From positions 4,295,501 to 4,359,500 of the forward strand of contig NZ_CP152276.1 in the NCBI RefSeq assembly GCF_038719015.1: 64,000 nt of DNA, read 5' to 3'. Positions within the stretch are counted from its first letter, which is position 1. Each line of letters starts with the position of its first letter. This DNA comes from Nguyenibacter vanlangensis. Lineage in GTDB: Bacteria; Pseudomonadota; Alphaproteobacteria; Acetobacterales; Acetobacteraceae. Shown piece after piece: positions 41,643 through 60,510 of this stretch. The notes below the pieces were generated by a model. The model saw only the letters and a list, made by a program, of their open reading frames with translations. It had not been told where the DNA came from and did no database searches. A program made the position numbers and the translations under genes.

Positions 41643-41661
41643 CGTTCCGCGTCGCGGAACG
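41643..41661 (+). other. Small hairpin between rplJ and rplL
   Basis: CGTTCCG (41643-41649) and CGGAACG (41655-41661) form a perfect 7-bp stem with loop CGTCG, 7 bp after the rplJ stop. There is no U-tract. It could be an RNA-processing or stability element that allows more L12 than L10 to be made; this is inference. Confidence 0.4.
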
Positions 41662-41734
41662 ATGAAATTCGCACGATCGCGTGAAACCGGGATTGTGTTG
41701 CGCCAATCAGTGTATAAATTAGGAAGACCAAATC

Positions 41735-42109
41735 ATGGCCGATCTGACCAAACTCGTTGACGAGCTGTCCGCCCTCACCGTTCTCGAGGCCGCCGAGCTC
41801 TCCAAGCTGCTCGAAGAGAAGTGGGGCGTTTCCGCCGCCGCTCCGGTTGCGGTTGCCGCCGCGCCGGCCGCCGCTGCTGCCGCTCCGGTCGAAGAGCAGA
41901 CCGAATTCACCGTGATCCTGGCCAAGGCCGGTGACAAGAAGATCAACGTCATCAAGGAAATCCGTGGCATCACCGGCCTGGGCCTGAAGGAAGCCAAGGA
42001 CCTGGTCGAGGGTGCGCCGAAGACCGTGAAGGAAGGCGTCAGCAAGGACGAAGCCGAGAAGATCAAGAAGCTTCTTGAAGACAACGGCGCGTCCGTCGAA
42101 GTGAAGTAA
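41735..42109 (+). CDS. rplL: 50S ribosomal protein L7/L12
   Basis: 124 residues. The stalk protein present in several copies per ribosome. The N-terminal dimerisation helices ([20 protein letters not shown]), the Ala/Pro hinge (about residues 36-52) and the C-terminal domain with [20 protein letters not shown] are complete. Its Lys-rich C-terminal domain contacts elongation factors. AGGA lies upstream of the ATG. Confidence 0.98.
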   Translation: MADLTKLVDELSALTVLEAAELSKLLEEKWGVSAAAPVAVAAAPAAAAAAPVEEQTEFTVILAKAGDKKINVIKEIRGITGLGLKEAKDLVEGAPKTVKEGVSKDEAEKIKKLLEDNGASVEVK

Positions 42110-42122
42110 TCTTCGGGTTGCG

Positions 42123-42235
42123 GGCGACCCTCGGGTCGCCGCTTCCTGTGCTACTCCAGGCGAGGGCGGGATGCCGTAGGGTTCCCGCCCCCTTGGCCGT
42201 TCTGGCGCCCTGACCTTGCGGTCTCGGGCGCCTTT
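42123..42235 (+). terminator. Triple-hairpin attenuator region between rplL and rpoB
   Basis: Three stems occur in the 282-bp spacer. The first is 42123-42140 (GGCGACC, loop CTCG, GGTCGCC). The second is 42164-42171 with 42183-42190 (GGGCGGGA/TCCCGCCC). The third is a long stem, 42204-42210 with 42226-42232 (GGCGCCC/GGGCGCC) plus an inner GACC/GGTC, followed by TTT. Partial termination between rplL and rpoB is known in enterobacteria and lowers RNA polymerase output relative to L12. The same role here is inferred. The rest of the gap (42236-42391) has no clear element. Confidence 0.55.
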
Positions 42236-42391
42236 GGCGGTAGTAAGGCCTGCCTTCCGGGCGGGCGGGGTGTCGGTCCTGACCGGCATCCGGGCACAAG
42301 ACGGTTTGTGACGGCCCGCTTCCGGGTGCCGCGGCCAGGCGGCCGCCGGCGCGGGACGGTCCGGGTCGTCGGGATGGGGGCAGGATAGACG

Positions 42392-50858
<8,467 letters not shown>

Positions 50859-50901
50859 CGGACATGTCCGTCACCCAAGCCCGTCCGGGCGAGGGCGCGC
50901 A

Positions 50902-50932
50902 GGGCCGGGTGGCGACACCCGGCCCTTTTTTT
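50902..50932 (+). terminator. Rho-independent terminator of the rpoBC operon
   Basis: A perfect 10-bp stem GGGCCGGGTG (50902-50911) with CACCCGGCCC (50916-50925), a GNRA-type tetraloop GCGA, and seven T (50926-50932). It is textbook in form and ends the rpoBC transcript before the str operon. Confidence 0.96.
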
Positions 50933-51110
50933 GACCGGTCCGGTTTGTGAATCGGCCTTATTTTCGGTACGCGCACGATTCCGCTGGCCCGAATCGCCCG
51001 GATATGGGATAGCCCGCGCGGCGTCGGTGATCTGCCGCAGCCGCATGGCTGATGCGGTGGTCCGGCAGGTGCAAATCGACCGGTTTTGTCCGCGAATCCC
51101 AAGGTAACAC

Positions 51111-51139
51111 TTGACTCGCGGCTATCCGCTTCGTAGGTT
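51111..51139 (+). promoter_or_regulatory. Sigma-70 type promoter of the rpsL (str-S10-spc) operon
   Basis: -35 TTGACT (51111-51116), 17-bp spacer, -10 TAGGTT (51134-51139). It lies between the rpoBC terminator and rpsL, in a 500-bp gap. If used, the leader would be about 210 nt long. The stretch 50933-51110 before it shows no other clear signal. Confidence 0.7.
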
Positions 51140-51261
51140 CCGCGCCCTCGGCTAGCCCCGTCTCGTACGACGTCGTTGGCCGTCGAATGCAGCATGCAGG
51201 CATGCGGTGCCGTAGTCCCCGGGCGGGGCTGCCAAGGCCGGATGCATAAATGATGTCCAGG

Positions 51262-51278
51262 CGAATGAGTCTCATTCG
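51262..51278. promoter_or_regulatory. 17-bp palindrome in the rpsL leader
   Basis: CGAATGAG-T-CTCATTCG, a perfect 8+8 inverted repeat around a single T, 80 bp before the rpsL start and inside its predicted leader. In RNA it would form a 7-bp hairpin with loop GTC, followed by UUGGGAUUUUGUUGUG, which is weakly U-rich. It may be an attenuator, a protein-binding hairpin or a DNA operator. Confidence 0.5.
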
Positions 51279-51358
51279 TTGGGATTTTGTTGTGAACGAC
51301 AGTCGGCAGCCCGATACGCGGTTGGCCGGCCGAATTTTGTAAGGATCGGGAAAGGCGT

Positions 51359-51730
51359 ATGCCGACCATCAACCAGCTGATCGCCAAGGGCCGCGAACCC
51401 GCTGCCAAGCGCAACAAGGTGCCTGCCCTGCAGGGCTGCCCGCAGAAGCGTGGTGTCTGCACCCGCGTCTACACGACCACGCCGAAGAAGCCGAACTCGG
51501 CGCTGCGTAAGGTCGCGAAGGTGCGCCTGACGAACGGCTATGAGGTCGTCAGCTACATCCCGGGTGAAGGCCACAACCTGCAGGAGCACAGTGTGGTCCT
51601 GATCCGCGGCGGTCGCGTCAAGGACCTTCCCGGCGTGCGCTATCACATCCTGCGTGGCGTTCTGGATACCCAGGGTATCGCCAAGCGTCGTCAGCGTCGC
51701 TCGCTCTATGGCGCGAAGCGTCCGAAGTAA
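51359..51730 (+). CDS. rpsL: 30S ribosomal protein S12
   Basis: 123 residues. S12 sits at the decoding centre. K43 in [10 protein letters not shown] and K88 in [13 protein letters not shown], the main streptomycin-resistance positions, have the sensitive residues, and D89, the usual methylthiolation site, is present. The ATG follows AAAGG. First gene of the str operon, reading from the promoter about 220 bp upstream. Confidence 0.98.
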   Translation: MPTINQLIAKGREPAAKRNKVPALQGCPQKRGVCTRVYTTTPKKPNSALRKVAKVRLTNGYEVVSYIPGEGHNLQEHSVVLIRGGRVKDLPGVRYHILRGVLDTQGIAKRRQRRSLYGAKRPK

Positions 51731-51745
51731 AAGGAATAACGAGGC

Positions 51746-52222
51746 ATGAGTCGCCGTCATCGCGCCGTCAAGCGCGAGATCCTTCCCGATCCGAAATTTG
51801 GTGACGTCGTCATCACGCGTTTCATGAACGCCCTGATGTATGACGGCAAGAAGTCCACCGCCGAAGGCATCGTCTACGGCGCGCTGGAAGTGCTGCGCCG
51901 TCGCGGCGGCGCCGCGGCCGACCCGGTGGTGATGTTCCACAGCGCGCTGGACAACGTGAAGCCGGCCGTCGAGGTCCGTTCGCGTCGCGTCGGCGGCGCC
52001 ACCTACCAGGTGCCCGTCGAAGTCCGCGCCGAGCGTCGCCAGGCACTTGCGATCCGCTGGCTGATCGACGCGTCGCGCAAGCGCGGCGAGAACACGATGC
52101 AGGAGCGTCTGTCGAACGAGCTGCTGGACGCGGTCAACAATCGCGGCTCCGCGGTCAAGAAGCGCGAAGACACGCACCGCATGGCCGAGGCGAACAAGGC
52201 GTTCAGTCATTACCGCTGGTAA
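51746..52222 (+). CDS. rpsG: 30S ribosomal protein S7
   Basis: 158 residues. S7 starts assembly of the 30S head and contacts the E-site tRNA. The N-terminal [19 protein letters not shown] and [20 protein letters not shown] at the C terminus are typical. It begins 15 bp after rpsL. In most bacteria fusA follows; here the next gene is tuf. Confidence 0.98.
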   Translation: MSRRHRAVKREILPDPKFGDVVITRFMNALMYDGKKSTAEGIVYGALEVLRRRGGAAADPVVMFHSALDNVKPAVEVRSRRVGGATYQVPVEVRAERRQALAIRWLIDASRKRGENTMQERLSNELLDAVNNRGSAVKKREDTHRMAEANKAFSHYRW

Positions 52223-52234
52223 GTGACGCAGGAC

Positions 52235-52248
52235 CGGTCTAAAGACCG
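52235..52248 (+). other. Hairpin between rpsG and tuf
   Basis: CGGTC-TAAA-GACCG, a perfect 5-bp stem and four-base loop 12 bp after the rpsG stop, extendable to a 14-bp palindrome. It lies in the 91-bp gap where fusA would normally begin. Without a U-tract it is not a terminator by itself. Confidence 0.4.
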
Positions 52249-52313
52249 CGACGCTTCCGGTTAGGAACATTTCAACCCGACCCCGGCCGGTGGCCGAGTA
52301 ACGGAGACAGACG

Positions 52314-53504
<1,191 letters not shown>

Positions 53505-53532
53505 TCGGCCCGGTCGTAACCAGAACTGGATG

Positions 53533-53567
53533 CCCCGGCCGGAGCGATCCGGCCGGGGTCTCCTTTG
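53533..53567 (+). terminator. Stable hairpin after tuf, partial terminator
   Basis: CCCCGGCCGG (53533-53542) pairs perfectly with CCGGCCGGGG (53549-53558) around loop AGCGAT; TCTCCTTT follows. The stem is strong but the U-tract is broken by C, so it should stop only part of the transcripts. A smaller stem, GGTTC-CCCC-GAACC (53576-53589), follows before rpsJ. Confidence 0.6.
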
Positions 53568-53612
53568 GCGGCTCGGGTTCCCCCGAACCAGTAATGTTGG
53601 ACTGAACAGACG

Positions 53613-53921
53613 ATGGACAACCAGAACATCCGCATTCGCCTCAAGGCGTACGATCATCGGGTGCTCGACAACAGCACCAAAGAGATCGTCAACACGGCGA
53701 AGCGTACGGGTGCGCGGGTTCGGGGTCCTATCCCGCTGCCGACGCATATCGAACGGTTCACCGTGAACCGCTCTCCCCACGTGGACAAGAAAAGCCGCGA
53801 GCAGTTCGAAATTCGGACCCATCGCCGGCTGCTCGACATCGTCGAGCCGACCCCGCAGACCGTGGACGCTCTCATGAAGCTCGACCTCGCCGCCGGCGTG
53901 GATGTCGAGATTAAACTCTAA
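53613..53921 (+). CDS. rpsJ: 30S ribosomal protein S10 (NusE)
   Basis: 102 residues. S10 is part of the 30S head and, as NusE, links NusG and NusB to transcription antitermination. Segments [20 protein letters not shown] and [20 protein letters not shown] are typical. First gene of the S10 cluster; 10 bp before rplC. Confidence 0.98.
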   Translation: MDNQNIRIRLKAYDHRVLDNSTKEIVNTAKRTGARVRGPIPLPTHIERFTVNRSPHVDKKSREQFEIRTHRRLLDIVEPTPQTVDALMKLDLAAGVDVEIKL

Positions 53922-53931
53922 GGTCCAGACG

Positions 53932-54615
53932 ATGCGCACCGGATTGATCGCAAAGAAGCTGGGCATGACCCGGCTGTTCAAGGAAGACGGCACGCACGTG
54001 CCCGTCACCGTCCTGCATGTCGATAATTTGCAGGTGGTGGATGTCCGTACCCAGGACCGCGACGGCTACACCGCCGTGCAGCTCGGGTTCGGCAACGCCA
54101 AGGTGAAGAACGTCTCCAAGCCGAACCGCGGCCATTTTGCCCGCGCGAAGGTCGAACCCAAGAAGAAGCTGGCCGAATTCCGCGTCGCGGAAGATGCCGT
54201 GCTGGAGGCTGGCGCCACCCTGTCCGCCACCCATTTCGTGGTGGGGCAGAAGGTCGACGTGACCGCCACCAGCAAGGGCAAGGGCTTCGCCGGCGCCATG
54301 AAGCGCTGGAACTTCGCGGGTCTCGAGGCCACGCACGGCGTGTCCATCAGCCATCGTTCGCATGGCTCGACGGGTAACCGCCAGGACCCGGGCAAGACCT
54401 TCAAGAACAAGAAAATGGCCGGCCATCTGGGCTCCGAGCGCGTGACCACCCTCAATCTCGAGGTGGCGGCGGTGGATGCCGAGAAGAATCTGCTCATGGT
54501 CCGCGGCTCCGTGCCCGGCGGCAAGAACGAGCTGGTTCTGGTTCGTGATGCGATCAAGAAGGCCCGTCATGCCGAGGCGCCGTATCCGGCGGCCCTGGTT
54601 GAGGCTGCGGGCTGA
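53932..54615 (+). CDS. rplC: 50S ribosomal protein L3
   Basis: 227 residues. L3 binds near the peptidyl transferase centre and starts 50S assembly. It begins [16 protein letters not shown]; an in-frame ATG at 53902 lies inside rpsJ and is rejected. The central loop [20 protein letters not shown] contains the conserved glutamine methylated in many bacteria. Confidence 0.98.
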   Translation: MRTGLIAKKLGMTRLFKEDGTHVPVTVLHVDNLQVVDVRTQDRDGYTAVQLGFGNAKVKNVSKPNRGHFARAKVEPKKKLAEFRVAEDAVLEAGATLSATHFVVGQKVDVTATSKGKGFAGAMKRWNFAGLEATHGVSISHRSHGSTGNRQDPGKTFKNKKMAGHLGSERVTTLNLEVAAVDAEKNLLMVRGSVPGGKNELVLVRDAIKKARHAEAPYPAALVEAAG

Positions 54616-54627
54616 GGATAGAGGGCA

Positions 54628-55242
54628 ATGGATTACGAAATCAAAACCCTCGACAACGGAAGCGCCGGTACGGCCGTTCTTCCGGACGAGATTTTCGGGG
54701 TGACGCCGCGGGCGGACATCATGGCGCGCGTCGTGCACTGGCAGTTGGCCAAGCGCCGCGCGGGCACGCACAAGGTCAAGGGGATGGGCGAAGTCTCCGG
54801 CACGACCAAGAAGCCGTACCGCCAGAAGGGCACCGGCAGCGCCCGCCAGGGTTCGCTGCGCGCGCCGCAGTTCCGCACCGGCGGCGCCGTCCACGGCCCG
54901 GTCGTGCGCGACCACGGCTACGACCTGCCCAAGAAGGTGCGCCGCCTGGGGCTGATTTCCGCGCTGTCGCAGAAGGCCGCCGAAGGCAAGCTGGTGGTGC
55001 TGGACCAGGCCGCCGCGTCGGGCAAGACGTCCGATCTGGCCGCGAAGCTGAAGGCCCTGGGCTGGACGTCCGCGCTGATCGTGGACGCGACGGTCGACGA
55101 GAATTTCTCGCGCGCCACGCGTAACCTGCCGAAGATCGACGCGCTGCCGACCGTCGGCGCGAACGTCTACGACATCCTCAACCACGACGTGCTCGCGATC
55201 ACGCAAGCCGGCGTCGAAGGCCTGAAGGAGCGCCTGGCATGA
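54628..55242 (+). CDS. rplD: 50S ribosomal protein L4
   Basis: 204 residues. L4 lines the nascent peptide tunnel and, in E. coli, represses the S10 operon. The extended loop reads [20 protein letters not shown] with the macrolide-relevant lysine/arginine region intact, then GGAVHGP. Its TGA overlaps the rplW ATG (ATGA, 55239-55242). Confidence 0.98.
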   Translation: MDYEIKTLDNGSAGTAVLPDEIFGVTPRADIMARVVHWQLAKRRAGTHKVKGMGEVSGTTKKPYRQKGTGSARQGSLRAPQFRTGGAVHGPVVRDHGYDLPKKVRRLGLISALSQKAAEGKLVVLDQAAASGKTSDLAAKLKALGWTSALIVDATVDENFSRATRNLPKIDALPTVGANVYDILNHDVLAITQAGVEGLKERLA

Positions 55243-55574
55243 CCAACGTGCTCGCTATCCGCAAGAAGGCGGAGCGCATGTCGCGTGAGGCGATGTACGA
55301 CATCGTCCGCGCGCCCCTGATCACCGAGAAGGCGACCGCGCTTTCCGAGAAGAATCAGGTCGCCTTCAAGGTCGCGATCGACGCGACCAAGCCGGAGATC
55401 AAGGTCGCGGTCGAGACTCTGTTCGGGGTCAAGGTCCTGGGCGTGAACACGCTTGTCCAGAAGGGCAAGACCAAGCGCTTCAAGGGCCGCCCGGGCCAGC
55501 GTTCGGATGTGAAGAAGGCGTTTGTGCAGCTCGCCGAGGGTCAGTCCATCGACCTGACCGCGAAGCTGGTCTGA
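55239..55574 (+). CDS. rplW: 50S ribosomal protein L23
   Basis: 111 residues. L23 surrounds the tunnel exit and docks trigger factor, SRP and SecY. The core [20 protein letters not shown] and [20 protein letters not shown] are typical. The first ~18 residues before [12 protein letters not shown] are slightly longer than usual; an internal ATG at 55296 (MYDIVRAPL) would also give a normal N terminus, but the ATGA overlap favours 55239. Confidence 0.96.
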   Translation: MTNVLAIRKKAERMSREAMYDIVRAPLITEKATALSEKNQVAFKVAIDATKPEIKVAVETLFGVKVLGVNTLVQKGKTKRFKGRPGQRSDVKKAFVQLAEGQSIDLTAKLV

Positions 55575-55590
55575 CGCGGGGTAACAAGAC

Positions 55591-56421
55591 ATGGCACTGA
55601 AGCACTTTAATCCGGTTACCCCCAGCCAGCGCGGGACCGTCCTGATCGACCGCAAGGAGCTGTGGAAGGGCAAGCCCGTCAAGGGGCTGACCGAAGGCAA
55701 GAACAAGACCGGCGGCCGCAACAACCATGGGCGCACCACCTCGCGCTTCATCGGCGGCGGTCACAAGCAGTCCTATCGCTACGTCGATTTCAAGCGGCGC
55801 AAGTTCGATGTGGCCGGCACGGTCGAGCGTCTGGAATACGACCCGAACCGCACCGCCTTCATCGCGCTGGTGAAGTATGAGGACGGCGAGCTGGCCTACA
55901 TCCTGGCGCCGCAGCGCCTGAAGGCCGGCGACCAGGTCGTCTCGGGCGCGCGCGTCGACATCAAGCCGGGCAATGCGATGCCGCTGGCGGCCATTCCGGT
56001 CGGCACGATCATCCATAACATCGAGCTGAAGCAGGGCGCCGGCGGCAAGCTGGCCCGCTCCGCGGGCACCTATGCCCAGTTGGTCGGCAAGGATGCCGGC
56101 TATGCGCAGATCAAGCTGCAGTCCGGTGAGCTGCGCATCGTGCGCGGCGAATGCATGGCGACGGTTGGCGCGGTGTCGAACCCCGACAACATGAACCAGC
56201 ATCTCGGCAAGGCCGGGCGCGGCCGCTGGCTGGGCCGTCGCCCGCACAACCGCGGCGTCGTGATGAACCCGGTCGACCATCCGCACGGCGGTGGTGAAGG
56301 CCGCACCTCGGGCGGCCGTCATCCGGTCACGCCGTGGGGCAAGCCGACGAAGGGTTACAAGACCAGGGTCAACAAGCGTACGGACAGTCTGATTATCCGT
56401 CGCCGGAAGACCGGCAAGTAA
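55591..56421 (+). CDS. rplB: 50S ribosomal protein L2
   Basis: 276 residues. L2 is required for subunit joining and peptidyl transfer. The C-terminal [20 protein letters not shown] block, with its catalytic-site histidine, is intact, as is the N-terminal [19 protein letters not shown]. Spacing to rplW is 16 bp and to rpsS 12 bp. Confidence 0.98.
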   Translation: MALKHFNPVTPSQRGTVLIDRKELWKGKPVKGLTEGKNKTGGRNNHGRTTSRFIGGGHKQSYRYVDFKRRKFDVAGTVERLEYDPNRTAFIALVKYEDGELAYILAPQRLKAGDQVVSGARVDIKPGNAMPLAAIPVGTIIHNIELKQGAGGKLARSAGTYAQLVGKDAGYAQIKLQSGELRIVRGECMATVGAVSNPDNMNQHLGKAGRGRWLGRRPHNRGVVMNPVDHPHGGGEGRTSGGRHPVTPWGKPTKGYKTRVNKRTDSLIIRRRKTGK

Positions 56422-56433
56422 GGGGCAAAGAAG

Positions 56434-56712
56434 ATGGCACGTTCCGTCTGGAAGGGCCCGTTCGTGGACGGGTATCTGCTGAACAAAGCCGATGCGTCGC
56501 GCGCGTCGGGCCGTAACGAAGTGATCAAGATCTGGTCGCGTCGCTCGACGATCCTCCCGCAGTTCGTGGGGCTGACGTTCGGCGTTTATAACGGGCACAA
56601 ATTCCTGCCCGTTCAGGTGTCGGAGAACATGGTGGGGCACAAGTTCGGCGAATTCTCGCCGACCCGGACCTTCACGGGTCACGCCTCGGACAAGAAGGCG
56701 AAGCGGGGCTGA
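56434..56712 (+). CDS. rpsS: 30S ribosomal protein S19
   Basis: 92 residues. S19 forms part of the 30S head and contacts the B1a bridge. Signature blocks [18 protein letters not shown] and [20 protein letters not shown] are followed by the basic [12 protein letters not shown] end. One base separates its stop from rplV. Confidence 0.98.
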   Translation: MARSVWKGPFVDGYLLNKADASRASGRNEVIKIWSRRSTILPQFVGLTFGVYNGHKFLPVQVSENMVGHKFGEFSPTRTFTGHASDKKAKRG

Positions 56713-56713
56713 T

Positions 56714-57118
56714 ATGAGCAAGCCGAAGCATCCGCGCACGCTCGCGGAAACCGAGGCGCAGGCGATTGCGCGCAACATCCGCGTAAGCCCGCGCAAGCTG
56801 AACCTTGTCGCGGCCCTGATCCGCAACAAGCCGGCGGCCCAGGCCGTGGCGACGCTCACCTTCTCCAAGCGCCGCATCGCCCAGCAGGTCAAGAAGACCC
56901 TGGAAAGCGCGATCGCGAACGCCGAGAACAACCATCAGCTCGATGTCGACCAACTGGTCGTCCTGCGGGCCGAGGTCGGCAAGTCGATCGTCATGCGCCG
57001 CTTCCACGCGCGCGGCCGCGGCCGTTCGGCGCGGGTCGAGAAGTTCTTCAGCCACCTGAAGATCGTCGTGGCCGAGCGCGCGGCCGAGGCTGAGACAACC
57101 GAGCAGAAGGCGGCCTGA
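56714..57118 (+). CDS. rplV: 50S ribosomal protein L22
   Basis: 134 residues. L22 extends a beta-hairpin into the peptide tunnel; the macrolide-relevant hairpin reads [18 protein letters not shown]. The N-terminal [19 protein letters not shown] is conserved. The C-terminal tail [11 protein letters not shown] is non-conserved and a little longer than the E. coli protein. Confidence 0.98.
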   Translation: MSKPKHPRTLAETEAQAIARNIRVSPRKLNLVAALIRNKPAAQAVATLTFSKRRIAQQVKKTLESAIANAENNHQLDVDQLVVLRAEVGKSIVMRRFHARGRGRSARVEKFFSHLKIVVAERAAEAETTEQKAA

Positions 57119-57121
57119 TCC

Positions 57122-57799
57122 ATGGGACACAAAGTCAATCCGATCGGGCTGCGGCTCGGCATCAACCGCACCTGGGACAGCCGCTGGTACGCCGGTTCGG
57201 ACTATTCTCGCCTGCTGCATGACGACCTGAAGCTGCGGACGCACCTGCGCCGCAAGCTGTCGGGCGCCGGCGTGTCGCGCGTCGTGATCGAACGCCCGGC
57301 CAAGAAGCCGCGCGTGACGATCTACGCCGCCCGCCCGGGCGTGGTGATCGGCAAGAAGGGGCAGGACATCGACCTGCTGCGCAAAGAGCTGACCCGCATG
57401 GCCAAGGCCGACGTTGCGCTGAACATCGTCGAGATCCGCAAGCCGGAAATCGACGCGACTCTGGTGGCCGAGAACATCGCCCAGCAGCTCGAGCGCCGCG
57501 TCGCTTTCCGCCGCGCCATGAAGCGCGCCGTCCAGTCGGCGATGCGCCTCGGCGCCCAGGGCATCCGGATCAACTGCTCCGGCCGTCTGGGCGGGGCCGA
57601 GATCGCGCGCATCGAATGGTATCGCGAAGGCCGGGTGCCGCTGCACACGCTGCGTGCGGACATCGATTACGGCGTGGCCACGGCGAAGACCACCTACGGC
57701 ACCTGTGGCGTGAAGGTATGGATCTTCAAGGGCGAGATCCTCGCCCAGGACCCGATGGCGCAGGACCGTCGCGCCGCCGAGCAGGCTCCGCAGCGCTAA
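57122..57799 (+). CDS. rpsC: 30S ribosomal protein S3
   Basis: 225 residues. S3 lines the mRNA entry channel and has helicase activity with S4. The KH domain motif [16 protein letters not shown] and the C-terminal [20 protein letters not shown] block are present. A 55-bp spacer follows before rplP, the largest gap inside this cluster. Confidence 0.98.
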   Translation: MGHKVNPIGLRLGINRTWDSRWYAGSDYSRLLHDDLKLRTHLRRKLSGAGVSRVVIERPAKKPRVTIYAARPGVVIGKKGQDIDLLRKELTRMAKADVALNIVEIRKPEIDATLVAENIAQQLERRVAFRRAMKRAVQSAMRLGAQGIRINCSGRLGGAEIARIEWYREGRVPLHTLRADIDYGVATAKTTYGTCGVKVWIFKGEILAQDPMAQDRRAAEQAPQR

Positions 57800-57854
57800 G
57801 CCGCGGGGTTTAGGACCGAGAACGGCGCCAGGCGGCGCATGAGGATTTTGAACA

Positions 57855-58271
57855 ATGCTTTCTCCAAAGCGGACTAAGTACCGCAAGGCCCACAAGGGCC
57901 GCATTCATGGGATGGCGAAAGGCGGGACGACGCTGAATTTCGGTGCGTTCGGCCTGAAGGCCCTGGAGCCCGAGCGGGTCACCGCCCGGCAGATCGAGGC
58001 CTCCCGCCGCGCCATTACCCGTGCGATGAAGCGCGCCGGTCGCGTCTGGATTCGGATCTTTCCCGACCTTCCGGTCTCGACAAAGCCCGCGGAAGTGCGT
58101 ATGGGCTCCGGCAAGGGATCCCCTGAATATTGGGTGGCCCGTGTCAAGCCGGGTCGTATCCTGTTCGAGATCGAGGGCGTGCCGCCGGACGTCGCGCGTG
58201 AGGCGCTGGCTCTGGGCGCGGCGAAGCTGCCGATCAAGACCAAGTTCGTGACCCGTATCGGAGAGGCGTGA
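57855..58271 (+). CDS. rplP: 50S ribosomal protein L16
   Basis: 138 residues. L16 shapes the A-site tRNA channel. The N terminus [16 protein letters not shown] and the [20 protein letters not shown] segment, which includes the arginine hydroxylated in some bacteria, are conserved. GAGGA precedes the ATG. One base separates it from rpmC. Confidence 0.98.
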   Translation: MLSPKRTKYRKAHKGRIHGMAKGGTTLNFGAFGLKALEPERVTARQIEASRRAITRAMKRAGRVWIRIFPDLPVSTKPAEVRMGSGKGSPEYWVARVKPGRILFEIEGVPPDVAREALALGAAKLPIKTKFVTRIGEA

Positions 58272-58272
58272 G

Positions 58273-58512
58273 ATGGCTAAGGCAACCAAGCCGGCCGATC
58301 TGCGTGCCAAGACCGCCGAAGAACTGGAGGCGCTTCTCATCGACCTGAAGCGCGAGCAGTTCAACCTGCGGTTCCAGCGCGCGACCGGCCAGAATGAGGG
58401 ACAGGCTCGCTTCCGTGCGGTGCGTCGTGAGATCGCCCGCGTGAAGACGATCGCGTCCGAGGCGTTGAAGAAGAATGCTGCCGGCGCGGGTGCGCCGGCC
58501 GCCAGGTCCTGA
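58273..58512 (+). CDS. rpmC: 50S ribosomal protein L29
   Basis: 79 residues, a two-helix protein near the tunnel exit. The pattern [19 protein letters not shown] and [14 protein letters not shown] is typical. The N terminus ([20 protein letters not shown]) and the Ala/Gly-rich C terminus make it longer than the 63-residue E. coli L29. Confidence 0.97.
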   Translation: MAKATKPADLRAKTAEELEALLIDLKREQFNLRFQRATGQNEGQARFRAVRREIARVKTIASEALKKNAAGAGAPAARS

Positions 58513-58526
58513 AGGGAGAAGGGGCG

Positions 58527-58805
58527 ATGCCGAGGCGCGTCCTCACCGGACGGGTGACCAGCGACAAGATGGACAAGACGGTCACCGTCCTTGTCGATCG
58601 TCGGGTTATCCATCCGCTGTATAAGAAGTTCATCCGCCGCTCGAAGAAGTACGCGGCGCATGATGAGCTGAACGAGTGCAAGATTGGGGACATGGTGCGC
58701 ATCGAGGAATGCAAGCCGATCTCCAAGCGCAAGACCTGGACCGTGATCGTCCGCAACGGCGCCCCGCTGGGCTCCGCCGACGCGGCGTCCGGCGCGCAGG
58801 CGTAA
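58527..58805 (+). CDS. rpsQ: 30S ribosomal protein S17
   Basis: 92 residues. A primary 16S rRNA binding OB-fold protein. [19 protein letters not shown] and [20 protein letters not shown] are conserved. The extra Ala/Ser-rich C terminus ([10 protein letters not shown]) is not part of the fold. Confidence 0.98.
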   Translation: MPRRVLTGRVTSDKMDKTVTVLVDRRVIHPLYKKFIRRSKKYAAHDELNECKIGDMVRIEECKPISKRKTWTVIVRNGAPLGSADAASGAQA

Positions 58806-58819
58806 GAAGGGCATAGGCT

Positions 58820-59188
58820 ATGATCCATCCCGAGACCAACCTGGACGTCGCCGACAATTCGGGCGCGCGTCAGGTGCAGTGCATCAAGGTGCTGGGCGGT
58901 TCCAAGCGGAAGACCGCCTCGGTCGGCGACGTGATCGTCGTGTCCGTCAAGGAAGCGATCCCCCGCGGCAAGGTCAAGAAGGGCGACGTGCACCAGGCGG
59001 TGATCGTGCGCACCTCCTACCCGGTGCGTCGTCCCGACGGCAGCGCCATCCGTTTCGACCGCAACGCCGCCGTGCTGATCAACAAGCAGCAGGAGCCGAT
59101 CGGCACCCGCATCTTCGGACCGGTCGTGCGTGAACTGCGCGCGCGCAAGTTCATGAAGATCATTTCGCTGGCGCCGGAGGTGCTGTGA
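58820..59188 (+). CDS. rplN: 50S ribosomal protein L14
   Basis: 122 residues, the standard length. L14 forms bridge B8 and is a target of RsfS. The N-terminal [20 protein letters not shown] and the [20 protein letters not shown] end are typical. First gene of the spc part; its TGA shares a base with the rplX ATG (TGATG). Confidence 0.98.
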   Translation: MIHPETNLDVADNSGARQVQCIKVLGGSKRKTASVGDVIVVSVKEAIPRGKVKKGDVHQAVIVRTSYPVRRPDGSAIRFDRNAAVLINKQQEPIGTRIFGPVVRELRARKFMKIISLAPEVL

Positions 59189-59508
59189 TGGCTGCGCGTA
59201 TCAGGAAAGGCGACCAGGTCGTCGTCATCACCGGCTCTTCCAAGGGGACCCGCGGCGAAGTGCTGTCGGTGCGGCCGGACGACAACAAGGCGGTTGTGCG
59301 GGGCGTCGCGGTGGCCAAGCGCCACACGCGCCCCAACCGGATGGGTGAGCAGGGCGGCATCATCGAGAAAGAGATGCCGATCGACCTGTCGAACCTGAAG
59401 CTGGTCGATCCCAAGAGCGGCAAGCCGACGCGCGTCGGTTTCCGTATCTTGGAAGATGGCCGCAAGGTCCGTGTCGCCAAGGCGACCGGCGAAGTCATCG
59501 AAGGCTGA
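59188..59508 (+). CDS. rplX: 50S ribosomal protein L24
   Basis: 106 residues. L24 is an assembly initiator at the 5' end of 23S rRNA. The KOW motif is [20 protein letters not shown]. The ATG at 59188 overlaps the rplN stop; the in-frame GTG at 59185 adds one residue and is not needed. Confidence 0.98.
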   Translation: MAARIRKGDQVVVITGSSKGTRGEVLSVRPDDNKAVVRGVAVAKRHTRPNRMGEQGGIIEKEMPIDLSNLKLVDPKSGKPTRVGFRILEDGRKVRVAKATGEVIEG

Positions 59509-59518
59509 GGAGGCGGGG

Positions 59519-60088
59519 ATGTCTGAAGTGCAAGAGACCCGCTCGGCGCCGCGTCTGCAGAAGCGTTATCAGGACGAACTGCGTGCGAAGCTGCGCGAGG
59601 AGTTCGGCTATAAGAACGTGATGCAGGTTCCGCATCTCGAGAAGATCGTCATCAATATGGGCGTGGGCGAGGCCGCGGGCGACCAGAAGAAGCTGGACGC
59701 CGCCCTGGCCGAAATGACGCTGATCTCCGGCCAGAAGCCGGTCAAGACGGTCGCCAAGAAGGCGATCGCCGGCTTCAAGATCCGTGCGGGCCTGCCGATC
59801 GGCTGCAAGGTCACGCTGCGCCGCGCGCGGATGTACGAGTTCCTGGACCGGCTGGTGACCATCGCGCTGCCGCGCGTCCGCGATTTCCGCGGCCTGCCGG
59901 CGAACAAGGGTTTCGACGGCCGCGGCAATTTCGCCATGGGCCTGAAGGAACAGATCGTCTTCCCGGAAATCGAGTACGACAAGGTCGACGATATCCGGGG
60001 CATGGACATCATCTTCGTCACCAGCGCGAAGACGGATGCGGAAGCGAAGGCTCTTCTGAAGGCGTTTGAACTGCCCTTCGCCGCCTGA
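59519..60088 (+). CDS. rplE: 50S ribosomal protein L5
   Basis: 189 residues. L5 binds 5S rRNA and contacts P-site tRNA. The start [17 protein letters not shown] follows GAGGAGG at 59508-59514; conserved blocks are [20 protein letters not shown] and [21 protein letters not shown] 104-bp spacer with two hairpins separates it from rpsN. Confidence 0.98.
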   Translation: MSEVQETRSAPRLQKRYQDELRAKLREEFGYKNVMQVPHLEKIVINMGVGEAAGDQKKLDAALAEMTLISGQKPVKTVAKKAIAGFKIRAGLPIGCKVTLRRARMYEFLDRLVTIALPRVRDFRGLPANKGFDGRGNFAMGLKEQIVFPEIEYDKVDDIRGMDIIFVTSAKTDAEAKALLKAFELPFAA

Positions 60089-60114
60089 TCGCGGCGATTG
60101 GGGCTTCCGCCCGA

Positions 60115-60168
60115 AGGTCAGAAGACCTATTAGACACGTTGTTTGGAAAACCGTCGGGATGGCCCGAC
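60115..60168 (+). other. Two hairpins in the rplE-rpsN spacer
   Basis: AGGTC-AGAA-GACCT (60115-60128) and GTCGGG-ATGG-CCCGAC (60153-60168) form perfect 5- and 6-bp stems in the 104-bp gap before rpsN. The second is 24 bp from the rpsN ATG. S8 represses the spc operon in E. coli by binding RNA near rplE; a related role here is possible but not shown. Confidence 0.4.
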
Positions 60169-60192
60169 AGGTTCCGGAGGGTAGAACAAGGC

Positions 60193-60498
60193 ATGGCCAA
60201 GATCTCCGCCGTAAACCGCAATGCCAAGCGTGCGCGCATGGCAGAGCGGGACAAGGCTAAGCGGATTGCGCTCAAGAACATCATCATGGACCGGTCGCTG
60301 CCGGTCGAGGATCGGTTCGACGCATCCCTGAAACTCGCAGAACTTCCCCGCAACGGCTCGCGCGTGCGCGTGCGTCTGCGGTGCAAGCTGACCGGGCGCT
60401 CCCGCGCCAATTACAGAAAGTTCGAACTGTGCCGCGTGGCTCTGCGCGACCTGGCTTCCAACGGCCAGATCCCGGGCATGGTCAAGTCGAGCTGGTAA
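60193..60498 (+). CDS. rpsN: 30S ribosomal protein S14 (long, zinc-free form)
   Basis: 101 residues. The long S14 form lacking the four zinc-binding cysteines of the short form. Conserved [16 protein letters not shown] at the start and [17 protein letters not shown] with [12 protein letters not shown] at the end. The ATG at 60193 is chosen over 60139, which lies in the structured spacer. Confidence 0.98.
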   Translation: MAKISAVNRNAKRARMAERDKAKRIALKNIIMDRSLPVEDRFDASLKLAELPRNGSRVRVRLRCKLTGRSRANYRKFELCRVALRDLASNGQIPGMVKSSW

Positions 60499-60510
60499 GG
60501 GCGGGGAACG

